Shown: one piece after another, positions 20,101 through 27,368 of the stretch
Layout: every line of letters starts with the position of its first letter
Numbering within the stretch: the first letter of the stretch is position 1
Assembly: GCF_022884085.1 (NCBI RefSeq)
Contig: NZ_JAGGCS010000001.1
Location: 615,252-679,251, forward strand
Source of the DNA: Paenirhizobium cremeum
GTDB taxonomy: Bacteria > Pseudomonadota > Alphaproteobacteria > Rhizobiales > Rhizobiaceae
DNA length: 64,000 nucleotides
Direction of reading: 5' to 3'
Notes under the pieces: generated by a model
Database searches by the model: none
Told to the model about the DNA's origin: nothing
Seen by the model: the letters and a program-made list of their open reading frames with translations, nothing else
Position numbers and translations under genes: made by a program

Positions 20101-20262
20101 CCCCCGTATCGCTTCGATGAAGCGCGTTGCGCGACGATCGATCGAGGCGTTCTGGCTGTCCGACAGCGAAAGCCGTGCGGCAAAGGCCCTGACGAGGCTG
20201 TCGTCGTCGCCGGCAAAGGGTGCGTTGAACTGGGGAAAATCTGGCGTGGCATTCTTGAGCAT
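17143..20262 (-). CDS. putA: Bifunctional proline dehydrogenase / P5C dehydrogenase PutA
   Basis: 1039 residues. The N-terminal half is the FAD-dependent proline dehydrogenase barrel (SVKLSALHPRY, FTVDAEEADRLELSLD, VRLVKGAYWDTE, FATHNALT, EFQRLHGMG); the C-terminal half is the aldehyde dehydrogenase that oxidises glutamate semialdehyde (ISPWNFPLAIF, FTGSTGTAQ, IAETGGINAMI, catalytic Cys830 in AGQRCSA). It converts proline to glutamate. It has no N-terminal ribbon-helix-helix domain and lacks the extra C-terminal domain of 1,200-1,300-residue PutAs, so it is a short, type A enzyme. The ATG at 20262 has GGAGG 5 bases upstream. Divergent from the Lrp-type putR. Confidence 0.96.
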   Translation of the reverse strand: MLKNATPDFPQFNAPFAGDDDSLVRAFAARLSLSDSQNASIDRRATRFIEAIRGNSGSIGGVEDFLREYGLSTREGLALMVLAEALLRVPDALTQDRLIEDKLKEGGWSEHEAHGDSWFVSASAWALGLSARVIRPGETPEGVVRGLVKRLGLPTVRSATKQAMRFLGHHFVLGETMKDALSRAAKSEEKGYRHSFDMLGEGARTAEDARRYFKSYAASIESIGAFMAKHGKNKQLPDRMGISVKLSALHPRYLATHHDRVMRELVPDLLKLAQMAKAHQLNFTVDAEEADRLELSLDVIAAVFSDPSLAGWDGFGLAIQAYQKRAPQVIDYIDNLCQTYNRRMMVRLVKGAYWDTEVKRTQERGLDDYPVWTRKPATDLSYLNCASKLLDKRARIFPQFATHNALTVSSILELAGADRSGFEFQRLHGMGEALYDSLLSSNERIACRIYAPVGGYRDLLAYLVRRLLENGANSSFVAVAGDKNVPIAKLLERPAQRLGLDQGISARHSQIPLPKELYGKRRNSAGFEFGHRESLAGLLSRLAGENKSVEAVPLVPGATGQTEVVNILSPSDRSRRVGTVRNAAVADVERAFVAGRKGFASWSRQPVEARAACLDKMGDLLEQSRDRLLALLAAEAGKTLDDGIAEIREAVDFCRYYAEQARTLFVEPEVMPGPTGESNRLLWRGRGVFACISPWNFPLAIFLGQISAALVAGNAVVAKPAPQTPLIAYEAVKLFHKAGVPADVLMFLPGGPDIGAAISAHPLLAGLAFTGSTGTAQAINRTLAAKNGPIVPLIAETGGINAMIVDATALAEQVADDVVMSAFRSAGQRCSALRILYLQEDIAEGMLEMIEGAARELNLGDPALTTTDVGPIIDEKQTAMLKGHVEDMRKTQKVRYSGQVPNSGNFFAPHIIELDKPEALTREVFGPVLHVVRWKAKDLPKVIDAVAATGYGLTLGVHSRIEATIRTVTDALDTGNVYINRNMIGAVVGTQPFGGSGLSGTGFKAGGPAYLMRFALEQVVSINTAAAGGNASLIAIGEG

Positions 20263-20372
20263 CGTCACCTCCGTGTTATCGGCAACCTACAGAGAGATTA
20301 ATAGCTTTGCTCGCTGATTTTTGGCATAAAGTCCGTGACTATCACCATGAAAGATGAAAAAGATAGAGATCG

Positions 20373-20834
20373 ATGAAAGAACTTGACCGTCTCGACCGCA
20401 AGATCCTCCGCACGCTTCAGAAAGAGGGCCGGCTGACCAACATCGAACTCGCCGAGCGCGTCCACCTCTCCCCCACGGCGACGGCGGAGCGCGTCCGGCG
20501 ACTGACACGCGACGGTTTCATCACCGGTTACATGGCGGTGCTCTCTCCGCAGAAGCTGGGGCGCGGCCTGCTCGTCTTCATCGAAGTCAAGCTGGACCGC
20601 ACCACGCCCGACATCTTCGACGCCTTCGCCGCCGCCGTCAAACGCTCCGACGACGTCATGGAATGCCATATGGTGGCAGGCGGTTTCGACTATCTGGTCA
20701 AGGCGCGCGTGGCCGGCATGGAGGCCTACCGTCAGTTTCTCTCGGAGGTTATCCTTCCACTTCCAGGCGTGCGGGAAACTCACACTTATGCGGTCATGGA
20801 AGAGGTGAAATCGGGCTCGTCCCTACCAATTTAA
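20373..20834 (+). CDS. putR: Lrp/AsnC family regulator, probable proline-responsive PutR
   Basis: 153 residues: an AsnC-type helix-turn-helix (LDRKILRTLQKEGRLTNIELAERVHLSPTATAERVRRL, residues about 6-44, described in short parts) and an Lrp ligand-binding RAM domain. It is divergent from putA with a 110-bp gap, the arrangement of PutR in Agrobacterium and other alphaproteobacteria, where it activates putA when proline is present. Function is inferred from family plus position. The gap holds the putA and putR promoters and presumably the Lrp-type sites. Confidence 0.9.
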   Translation: MKELDRLDRKILRTLQKEGRLTNIELAERVHLSPTATAERVRRLTRDGFITGYMAVLSPQKLGRGLLVFIEVKLDRTTPDIFDAFAAAVKRSDDVMECHMVAGGFDYLVKARVAGMEAYRQFLSEVILPLPGVRETHTYAVMEEVKSGSSLPI

Positions 20835-20947
20835 GTTTACAGCAACACTCTGATTTTGCCCAAGAAATTAACAGATCGCCAAGGCTGCTTGAAAATTGAA
20901 CGGCGGAGCGAGAAAAAACGCTGGCTTTTCGCCGCAACTGATATATT

Positions 20948-20961
20948 TGTTAACGTTAACA
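20948..20961. promoter_or_regulatory. Perfect 14-bp palindrome upstream of LuxR-family gene
   Basis: TGTTAACGTTAACA is a perfect inverted repeat 31 bases before the start of the LuxR-type gene, in an AT-richer stretch. It could be an operator for autoregulation by the LuxR protein or a site for another regulator. Confidence 0.5.
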
Positions 20962-20992
20962 TAGCTGCCTTTCTCAACTTTCGATAGTCCCT

Positions 20993-21715
20993 ATGATGAT
21001 CGCGGAACGTCAGTCTCTTCTGAGCGACGAAATTTCGAATAGCCGGACACGTCCCGATTTCATGCGTAGCATGCTGCGCGTCGCACGGGAGTTCGGTCTC
21101 GATCATATATCCGTTATGGCGGCCCCCGGCCCGAACGATGTCGTTCTGGCGCCTTTCGTGCTCGAAAGCACGTTGCCTGCCCAGTTTGCCCGCGAATTCG
21201 ACAGGAATTTCTTTCTCCGCGCCTGCCCGATCCTGCCGCGCCTCAACAAGTCGATCCTGCCCCAGACATGGTATCTGCGCGACAGCGAGTGCCCGAACGG
21301 CCGCGATTTCCCACCGGCCATGCGCGAGTTGATGGCGCGCTACGACCTGATGACCGGGCTGATGTTTCCGGTAACATCGATCGACGGCAACCGCTTCTTC
21401 CTGCGCTATGACGGCGACCGCGCCCGCCTCTCCCAGGTCGAGATGAACGAACTCAACATGATAAGCCTGCATGCCTTCGATGTCTTCGATCGCATGCGAA
21501 GGGCCGAAATGGTCAGTCCCGGCATACTTTCGGCCCGTGAACTCGAAGTGCTGCGCTGGACGGCGCAGGGCAAGACCTCCATCGAGATCGGCCAGATTCT
21601 TTCGCTTTCGGACCACACCGTGAATGCCTATATGACGAATGCCATCAAAAAGCTGGATTGCGTGAACAGGACCCAGTTGGTAGCAAAAGCCATCAGGTTG
21701 AAGCTCATCAACTAA
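20993..21715 (+). CDS. LuxR family transcriptional regulator (solo)
   Basis: 240 residues: an N-terminal domain resembling the autoinducer-binding fold (residues about 15-165) and a C-terminal GerE/LuxR helix-turn-helix (ILSARELEVLRWTAQGKTS...LSLSDHTVNAYMTNAIKKLD). Of the residues usually conserved for acyl-homoserine lactone binding, the Trp in PQTW is kept but the Asp-Pro pair reads Cys-Pro (RACPIL) and the expected Trp/Tyr before it are Phe-rich, so it may not bind a normal lactone. No luxI synthase is in the window. No clear ribosome binding site precedes ATG 20993 or 20996. The PAS protein follows 46 bases downstream. Confidence 0.85.
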   Translation: MMIAERQSLLSDEISNSRTRPDFMRSMLRVAREFGLDHISVMAAPGPNDVVLAPFVLESTLPAQFAREFDRNFFLRACPILPRLNKSILPQTWYLRDSECPNGRDFPPAMRELMARYDLMTGLMFPVTSIDGNRFFLRYDGDRARLSQVEMNELNMISLHAFDVFDRMRRAEMVSPGILSARELEVLRWTAQGKTSIEIGQILSLSDHTVNAYMTNAIKKLDCVNRTQLVAKAIRLKLIN

Positions 21716-21761
21716 CGGCTGATTCGCGGGAAAGTCGCGGACGGCGATTGGAGGCGTCCTC

Positions 21762-22223
21762 TTGGATCCGCTGCGTTTCGACCAGTTTCAGCAAAGAGAA
21801 TATCAGGACTGTACCAGCGTCGGCCTGACCGAACACGAAGTCGTGGAGCTCGTCCAGGAGTTCCGCCTTTACGGCTTCTGGCGCATCGACCTGGACACGG
21901 GCATGTTCTACGCCACTCCCGATGTCTTCCGGATATTCGGCCTGACCGCCAATGACGGCAAGATCAATCTGGTTGAGTTCCGCACCCGCATCCATCCCGA
22001 CGACCTGCCCATGCTGATGGAAAGCTTCGAGCGGACCTGCCGGCAGAAACAGAGCTATCACAATATCTACCGGGCACTCGGCGAAACGGGCAACTACAAG
22101 TTCGTGCGCACGGTCGGGAAGTTTCGCGAAAAGCCGGGCACGGCCGGTGAGATCGTCGGCATAACCTACGAGTTCTTCGAACGGCTGCGCACCGTCGCCT
22201 TTTCCGACGACGAGAAACCCTGA
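21762..22223 (+). CDS. PAS-domain protein
   Basis: 153 residues, essentially one PAS-fold-3 domain: YGFWRIDLDTGMFYATPDVFRIFGL, FRTRIHPDDLPMLMESFERT and YHNIYRALGETG segments (given in short) are typical. There is no output domain, so it may act as a sensor subunit for the LuxR-type protein encoded just upstream. The TTG start is preceded by GGAGG at 7-8 bases; no better ATG exists near the domain start. Co-transcription with the LuxR gene is likely. Confidence 0.8.
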   Translation: MDPLRFDQFQQREYQDCTSVGLTEHEVVELVQEFRLYGFWRIDLDTGMFYATPDVFRIFGLTANDGKINLVEFRTRIHPDDLPMLMESFERTCRQKQSYHNIYRALGETGNYKFVRTVGKFREKPGTAGEIVGITYEFFERLRTVAFSDDEKP

Positions 22224-22225
22224 AC

Positions 22226-22264
22226 GGGAAGGCCGGCCGGACCTCCTGCCCGGCCGGCCTTCCC
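22226..22264. terminator. Strong hairpin terminator between convergent units
   Basis: A perfect 15-bp stem (GGGAAGGCCGGCCGG with its complement) over a 9-base loop. It lies between the PAS gene and the end of the DUF2333 operon and can serve both. There is no long T tract. Confidence 0.7.
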
Positions 22265-22272
22265 GCGTAAAC

Positions 22273-23382
22273 TCAGCGCTCGAGAACGGAGCGCAGTTCC
22301 ACCATGTTCGAGCGAACGCGAAGGATATAGAAGCCCATCGTCGAGAGATGGTTGGGCATGATCCAGCCGTCTTCGGCACCGTTCGAGATGATCGCGGGCT
22401 GGATTCTGAGCGCAGATTCGAGCTGCTTTTCCATCTCGGTCCAGATGGCCGTCAGGTTCCGTTCGCGGATCACGCCCATGAAGTCGGCCCGTGTCGCCTG
22501 CAGCAATGCATACTGGGCATAGAGCTGGCCATAGGCGAACCAGAAGCGGTCGTCGGCGCGCGTGTCGAACCAGCCAGCATGATACTCTTCCGAACGGCGG
22601 CGCAGGATGTCCGAGGTATTGCCAAGATCGCTCGCCATCCGGTCGAGCACCTGGGTCAGGTTGTCGGCACGCGCATCGAAGACGGCCTTGCAGGTTTCCA
22701 GATCGGAATTGAACTTGCGCCAGCTCTCGACCGCCGAACGATAATAGGCCGGCGTGGGCGTCTTGAAGCCGAAGGGATTGGTGCCGAAATACCAGGTCCC
22801 CTCGTCGAACTGGATATTGCCGCGCGCATCCTGCAGGTCGTTGTTGATGCCGGAGGTGCCGCGCACGCGGCCGAGATTGTCGGCAAGCTCGATCGCCACG
22901 CGGCGCACGACCTGGTTGACGCCGCGCTGGAACGAGGCCTTGTTGTCGAAGAAGGGCGTGTGATCCCAGTCCATGCCGAACAGGCCGAGCTTGTAGAGCA
23001 GCGTCGACGAGATCCAGATATTCTGGTTGACGTTGAAGTCCGTGAGATCGGCGGCAATCGTCACGATCGCCGAGTTCTGGCAGGCATTGGGCTTGTCGGG
23101 CACCTGAAGGCCGGCGGCCACGCTTCGCTGGTTGAAGTCGTAGGCCTTCACCATGTCCGGATTGAAATTGTACCAGACCTGGGTGCGCCAGAAGAACTGC
23201 GCATAGAAGACGATAGCGATAACGATCGCCAGCAGGATCGGCCCCTTTATCAGCCAGTTGCGGCGTTGATACCAGCCATGAGCAGCCATGAAGGGCCACA
23301 GCAGCCAGGCGACCGCGAGCCCTATGCCGCGGCCGATGGCGGCAAAGACGCGCTGGAAAAACGCGATGACCGGATCAAGCAT
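22273..23382 (-). CDS. DUF2333 family membrane protein
   Basis: 369 residues with one strong membrane segment (residues about 46-66, ILLAIVIAIVFYAQFF) after a partly hydrophobic N-terminus, then a large domain with family-like segments (ADLTDFNVNQNIWISS, FFDNKASFQRGV, DEGTWYFGTNPFGFKTPTP). This matches DUF2333 (COG5345), function unknown; the large part should be periplasmic or cytoplasmic but topology is unclear. Last gene of the six-gene operon; its start overlaps the previous gene by 8 bases, showing coupling. Confidence 0.8.
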   Translation of the reverse strand: MLDPVIAFFQRVFAAIGRGIGLAVAWLLWPFMAAHGWYQRRNWLIKGPILLAIVIAIVFYAQFFWRTQVWYNFNPDMVKAYDFNQRSVAAGLQVPDKPNACQNSAIVTIAADLTDFNVNQNIWISSTLLYKLGLFGMDWDHTPFFDNKASFQRGVNQVVRRVAIELADNLGRVRGTSGINNDLQDARGNIQFDEGTWYFGTNPFGFKTPTPAYYRSAVESWRKFNSDLETCKAVFDARADNLTQVLDRMASDLGNTSDILRRRSEEYHAGWFDTRADDRFWFAYGQLYAQYALLQATRADFMGVIRERNLTAIWTEMEKQLESALRIQPAIISNGAEDGWIMPNHLSTMGFYILRVRSNMVELRSVLER

Positions 23383-24673
23383 TGTCGTCGTCTCCTATGC
23401 CGTAGAGGCGTTTGCGGAAGGAAGCTTTGTCCTGCAGATAGGTTTGCGTCAGCCGCGATACAACGAATTCGCGAAACCCGTCGCTATATCCTTCATAGGC
23501 ATCGTAAAAGCCCTGTTTGTCGAAGATGAAACGCGACACGAAGTCCGACGGCACCATTTGCGAGATCAGCCGGTTGGTCAACCACTGATCGGCATGGTCG
23601 GGCCGGGCGCGGATCAGCAGGAAGCGGCGCTCGGGCGCAACGTCGGCGATCTTGATGCTGCCGGTCACGGCGATCTGCCGCAGCATTTCCTGCAGGAACG
23701 GATAGACCCCGTCGCGCGCGACGAGTTCCGCATTACGGTGCAGGAAGGTCTGCAGCCAGACCGCATCGATGCGGGTAAAATCGAGCGCCGGATCGATCTG
23801 GTAGGCAAGCGCAAGTGCCGCCATCTCCGCGCGCTGGGCAAGCAGTCCGGACCCCTCCACCCAGCTTGCCCGAGGCAGTTCGATCCGGCCGGTTTTCGCG
23901 AGAAAGTCAAAGATCGTCGCGTGGTCCCTGATCGAGATATAACTCACCTGCCACGGCCGGGAGCGGCGAAAACCGGGGGCGGCGGGATCGCAGATGACGG
24001 TGGTGATCTTGTCGTCGACGAAAACGTAGACGCCGCCGAAATGATTGGCCCAGAAAGCGTCATGCCGGAAGACCAGTTGATCCGGCACCAGCCTGTTCTG
24101 GCGGATATCCCCCGTCAGCTTCGCCAGCTCCACCATGCGGTTCAGCATCGCGTCATCGCGCCAGGCATCCGGATCGCTCTGCAGCCGGTCGGCGAGTTGC
24201 CTGAGTTCCCCCGCCTTGCCGAGCACGTCCTCGGCGGAGAGCACCTTGAACTGCACCTCGTTGATAGAGAGAAGATCTTCGAGACTCTCGACCGAGGAAA
24301 CCGAATCCTCGATCTCGCCGTAGAGCGCATCCTTGATGGTGATCGCGTTGATCGCCCTGGCGTTCGCCCGATAGAATTCGTGCATCAGGCCGGCGGTATT
24401 GGAAAAACTCGTATGAACGACCGGCAGGTTTTCCTGATCCGGCGTCATCACCACGAAACGCCGGTTCACCCTGTTGGGATCGAGATAGTCCCGGTCTCCA
24501 AGCTCCGCCGCGATCTGCGGGGAAAAACCGGTCATGTCGATATCGAATTCGGCAAGCGCCGTGGGCTTAAGTCCGAAGCCCGAAAGCGCCTTGTTGTAAC
24601 GCTCGATCAGATGCGGCTCCCGGATCGTGAGCAACCTGCCGTAGATCAGTTCGGCTTCGAGAAGACGGTTCAC
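23375..24673 (-). CDS. Conserved protein of unknown function in AAA+ operon (possibly DUF6638 family)
   Basis: 432 residues, soluble by appearance: no signal peptide and no membrane helix. Recognisable stretches are LLEAELIYGRLLTIREPHLIERYN at the N-terminus, FDIDMTGFSPQIAAELGD and a C-terminal SDGFREFVVSRLTQTYLQDK. I believe it belongs to the family annotated DUF6638 in Rhizobiales but cannot confirm that. The GTG start at 24673 overlaps the stop of the AAA+ ATPase gene (GTGA), so the two are translationally coupled, which argues for a shared complex or stoichiometry. Longer in-frame starts would lie inside the ATPase gene. Confidence 0.75.
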   Translation of the reverse strand: MNRLLEAELIYGRLLTIREPHLIERYNKALSGFGLKPTALAEFDIDMTGFSPQIAAELGDRDYLDPNRVNRRFVVMTPDQENLPVVHTSFSNTAGLMHEFYRANARAINAITIKDALYGEIEDSVSSVESLEDLLSINEVQFKVLSAEDVLGKAGELRQLADRLQSDPDAWRDDAMLNRMVELAKLTGDIRQNRLVPDQLVFRHDAFWANHFGGVYVFVDDKITTVICDPAAPGFRRSRPWQVSYISIRDHATIFDFLAKTGRIELPRASWVEGSGLLAQRAEMAALALAYQIDPALDFTRIDAVWLQTFLHRNAELVARDGVYPFLQEMLRQIAVTGSIKIADVAPERRFLLIRARPDHADQWLTNRLISQMVPSDFVSRFIFDKQGFYDAYEGYSDGFREFVVSRLTQTYLQDKASFRKRLYGIGDDDNA

Positions 24674-26583
24674 GGCTGCCACTTCCCTTCCCGCTTCATC
24701 GTCTCGATCTCGCCGACCGCCCTTTCGCGCAGGCGTTCGCGCCTGATGATGTCGGCGACCGCCGCGTCGTCGGATTTGTCGGCATAGCGGAATTCGCTGT
24801 CGGCATAGCGGTTGATCTCCTGGCAGATCATCTCCATCGTCACGGGGCCGCGAAGCTCGGCGATCATCGCCTTTTTCTCGTCGTAGCTGCGATGCATGAA
24901 GGCTTCCGGCGCGGAGAACCACTCGTCCGGCAGTTCGATATCCATCACCCGCATCTTGATCGCGTCCGTGATGTTCTTGATCGCACGGCCGGTGAAGCGC
25001 GGTTCGGCAAGCTTGATCTCGTGGAGGTAGGCGCCGATGTCGGCGAGCGTCTCGATCCTGCCATGGTTCTTTTCGAACCGCTGCCAGACCGCCACCAGCC
25101 CGTCCTCCTCCGGACGGTTGTGCTTGTCATAGGATACCGACACCGCCCGCTTGATTTCTTGATTGGCGAAAAGCTGGTGCTCGCCGAGCGGGATCGAATG
25201 GTTCTTGCCGATCAAAAGCGCGAAGATGTCGATATAATCGGCCTCGCTCTGCGGCCCGTCGATCAGCCAGCGCGCGCCGGCCCGCTGGCGGAGCGCATCG
25301 TCGACATTCTCCGGATAGTTGGAGAACATGCCGAAGCAGCAATTGCCGCGCACCACGGTCGAGGCACCGGCAAAGCTCTCCATCAGCACCGCCGTCACCT
25401 CATGCTGGCCGGCCGACGCTCGGTCGTCGGAACGCTTCGCCGCCACCTGATCGACGTCGTCGATGGTGCCGAAGCCGATCACGCGCGGATTGGTGACGTT
25501 GTCGATGAAAGCCTTGCAGTTCTGGCCGGACTTGCCCTGATAGGAGGAAATCTGGTCGACGCCGAAATTCTCGTAATGGAAGGCATAGCCCGCCACTTGG
25601 CAGTAATCGTTCAGAAGCCCCGCCAGCATCTGGATCAGGATGGTCTTGCCGGTGCCCGGCATGCCGTCGCCGATAAAGGTGAAGAGAAAGCCCCCAAGCT
25701 CGACGAACGGGTTCATCTGCCGGTCGAAGTCGTAGGCCATCATCATCTTGGCAAGCTTCATCGCCTGGAACTTGGCGATGTGATTGCCGACGATTTCCTC
25801 CGGCTTCTTGAAGGTCATGGAGAGCGGCTTGCGCCGGGCGCCGGGCGCGACATCGAAGCCATCCAGCGTGAAATCGTCCTGATCGATCCGGATATGGGTG
25901 TTCTCGAAGACCGAAAGGCCTGTGAACCGCGCCTTCCGCCCGATCAGCCCGTCGATGGCCGCGCGTGCAAAACCTCTGGCACGGCTGATGAGTGTCGCCT
26001 CATCCGCCGACCCGGTAATTGCGGCATCGAGCCCGGTGACCATGCTCTTCAGCGCGTCCTGCGGTGTATCGAACAGGAAATCCGGTTCGTGCGCATCGTT
26101 GACCGGCTCGCCCTCGCCCTGAAGCGTCGAGAGAAGATAGGCAGCGAGCGAAAACGCGGCGACATAGGCGGATGCGGAAAGAAGCGCCTTGAACCGGCCG
26201 GCATCCTCGCCCTGCAGGGGAGCGGAAAGATTGCGTGCCTGCAATTGCTCGAGATCGGTCTGGCGGGCAAACACATCGGCAATCGCCAACGCCACCTGAA
26301 TGCCGCGGCGAACGCGATAAAGCACCGCATGCTGCTGCGGTGTCATCAGCGGATCGCCGCCACCGCCGACCGCCTGCACGGTTTTCGACAGCTCGACCTC
26401 CCGCGTGCGGCGGACCGATCCCGTCGAAACCGTCGACACGAAGCGCCTGCCGGTACCGGCAAGCGGCGTGCCGCCCGACCCCTCTCCCGCATCGATCAAC
26501 ACGGCGCGGGTCACAAGCCCCTGCGCCACCGCCAGATGCTTGCGGATCTCGTCCTCGCGGATGGTCGCTAGAGATATCTCCAT
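24670..26583 (-). CDS. AAA+ ATPase
   Basis: 637 residues. A helical N-terminal region (1-290) of unknown kind is followed by an AAA+ module: Walker A GMPGTGKT (307-314), a Walker-B-like VIGFGTIDDVDQV (368-380, acidic D375/D376/D378), and a sensor/arginine-finger region SNYPENVDDALRQR (421-434). The C-terminal 200 residues include a helical lid (RFTGRAIKNITDAIK). It should be a ring-forming ATPase that remodels a protein or complex; the partners are presumably the co-encoded proteins. GGGAG lies before the ATG, inside the end of the AT-rich gene, only 1 base separates the two genes, and the downstream gene overlaps by 4 bases. Confidence 0.88.
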   Translation of the reverse strand: MEISLATIREDEIRKHLAVAQGLVTRAVLIDAGEGSGGTPLAGTGRRFVSTVSTGSVRRTREVELSKTVQAVGGGGDPLMTPQQHAVLYRVRRGIQVALAIADVFARQTDLEQLQARNLSAPLQGEDAGRFKALLSASAYVAAFSLAAYLLSTLQGEGEPVNDAHEPDFLFDTPQDALKSMVTGLDAAITGSADEATLISRARGFARAAIDGLIGRKARFTGLSVFENTHIRIDQDDFTLDGFDVAPGARRKPLSMTFKKPEEIVGNHIAKFQAMKLAKMMMAYDFDRQMNPFVELGGFLFTFIGDGMPGTGKTILIQMLAGLLNDYCQVAGYAFHYENFGVDQISSYQGKSGQNCKAFIDNVTNPRVIGFGTIDDVDQVAAKRSDDRASAGQHEVTAVLMESFAGASTVVRGNCCFGMFSNYPENVDDALRQRAGARWLIDGPQSEADYIDIFALLIGKNHSIPLGEHQLFANQEIKRAVSVSYDKHNRPEEDGLVAVWQRFEKNHGRIETLADIGAYLHEIKLAEPRFTGRAIKNITDAIKMRVMDIELPDEWFSAPEAFMHRSYDEKKAMIAELRGPVTMEMICQEINRYADSEFRYADKSDDAAVADIIRRERLRERAVGEIETMKREGKWQP

Positions 26584-26584
26584 T

Positions 26585-27364
26585 TCAGGCTCCCAGACTG
26601 GATAGGCAACGGTCTATTGCTGGCGCCCATTGGAGTATTTTATCCATACAAAAATAAAATAAATAACAGACACAACAGAAAAGAAGTGGATAATATCCAT
26701 CAACACGACACGCAACGGCGAAAAAATAAGCCAAATTTGACAGAAATGAAGCAACTAAAAAAACTACGGGCGACCTAAATTCCAGAAAATAATCAAAATC
26801 CTGAATAATATAAAATAGACACACCATGAAAAAAGTTGACAAAACATAAATAAGTGAAAATTTTATATAAAATCTATACTCTATGTCATTTTTTAATGAC
26901 AAAAACAAAGCAATAGAAAATATAAATAAAAATGGAGCCGCAGCAAGCGACGATCTAAGTCTAACCTGATAAATTAAGTCACTGTAGTCATATTCTCTAT
27001 TAAAAAAAACATAGTTAACAAATAAAAAAGATAAAACATTTAACACTGAAAGAATTTTATTCTCATCCATAACAGGAGATTCAAATTTCACGCCCTTTAA
27101 ATGCATCACATATGGCAGAAGAACCAACATCGAAAACGTAAGCTCATCCTCGTAACCTCGGAAATCAATTTGAATAAACTGACCAATAACTCGCCAAATA
27201 TGCTCGGTAACTGACTTAAAGCCCACAACAAGCCTTTTAACCGTATCAGAAACAATTCCGCCCGCGCTGCCGGGAAAAACTGAGAAAACTTGAACTCCGG
27301 CAACAGCAAAAGTCACTTTCTGGAGCCAGCGCACTTGGCGAGAAAGGTCACCGACAATGTTCAT
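26585..27364 (-). CDS. AT-rich multi-pass membrane protein of unknown function
   Basis: 259 residues with about five or six hydrophobic segments (roughly residues 72-88, 103-121, 138-158, 163-186, 194-218, 221-240), rich in Phe, Tyr and Leu. I do not recognise the family. Base composition breaks sharply with the neighbours: 26821-26880 has 12 G+C in 60 bases (20%) and 26881-26940 has 15 (25%), while flanking genes are near 60%. It uses AT-rich codons rare elsewhere in the window (AGA, ATA, TTA). Yet it is fitted exactly into the operon: 4 bases after the upstream stop and 1 base before the ATPase start. A GTG at 27367 is an alternative start. It may be acquired or fast-evolving. Confidence 0.75.
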   Translation of the reverse strand: MNIVGDLSRQVRWLQKVTFAVAGVQVFSVFPGSAGGIVSDTVKRLVVGFKSVTEHIWRVIGQFIQIDFRGYEDELTFSMLVLLPYVMHLKGVKFESPVMDENKILSVLNVLSFLFVNYVFFNREYDYSDLIYQVRLRSSLAAAPFLFIFSIALFLSLKNDIEYRFYIKFSLIYVLSTFFMVCLFYIIQDFDYFLEFRSPVVFLVASFLSNLAYFFAVACRVDGYYPLLFCCVCYLFYFCMDKILQWAPAIDRCLSSLGA

Positions 27365-27368
27365 CACC

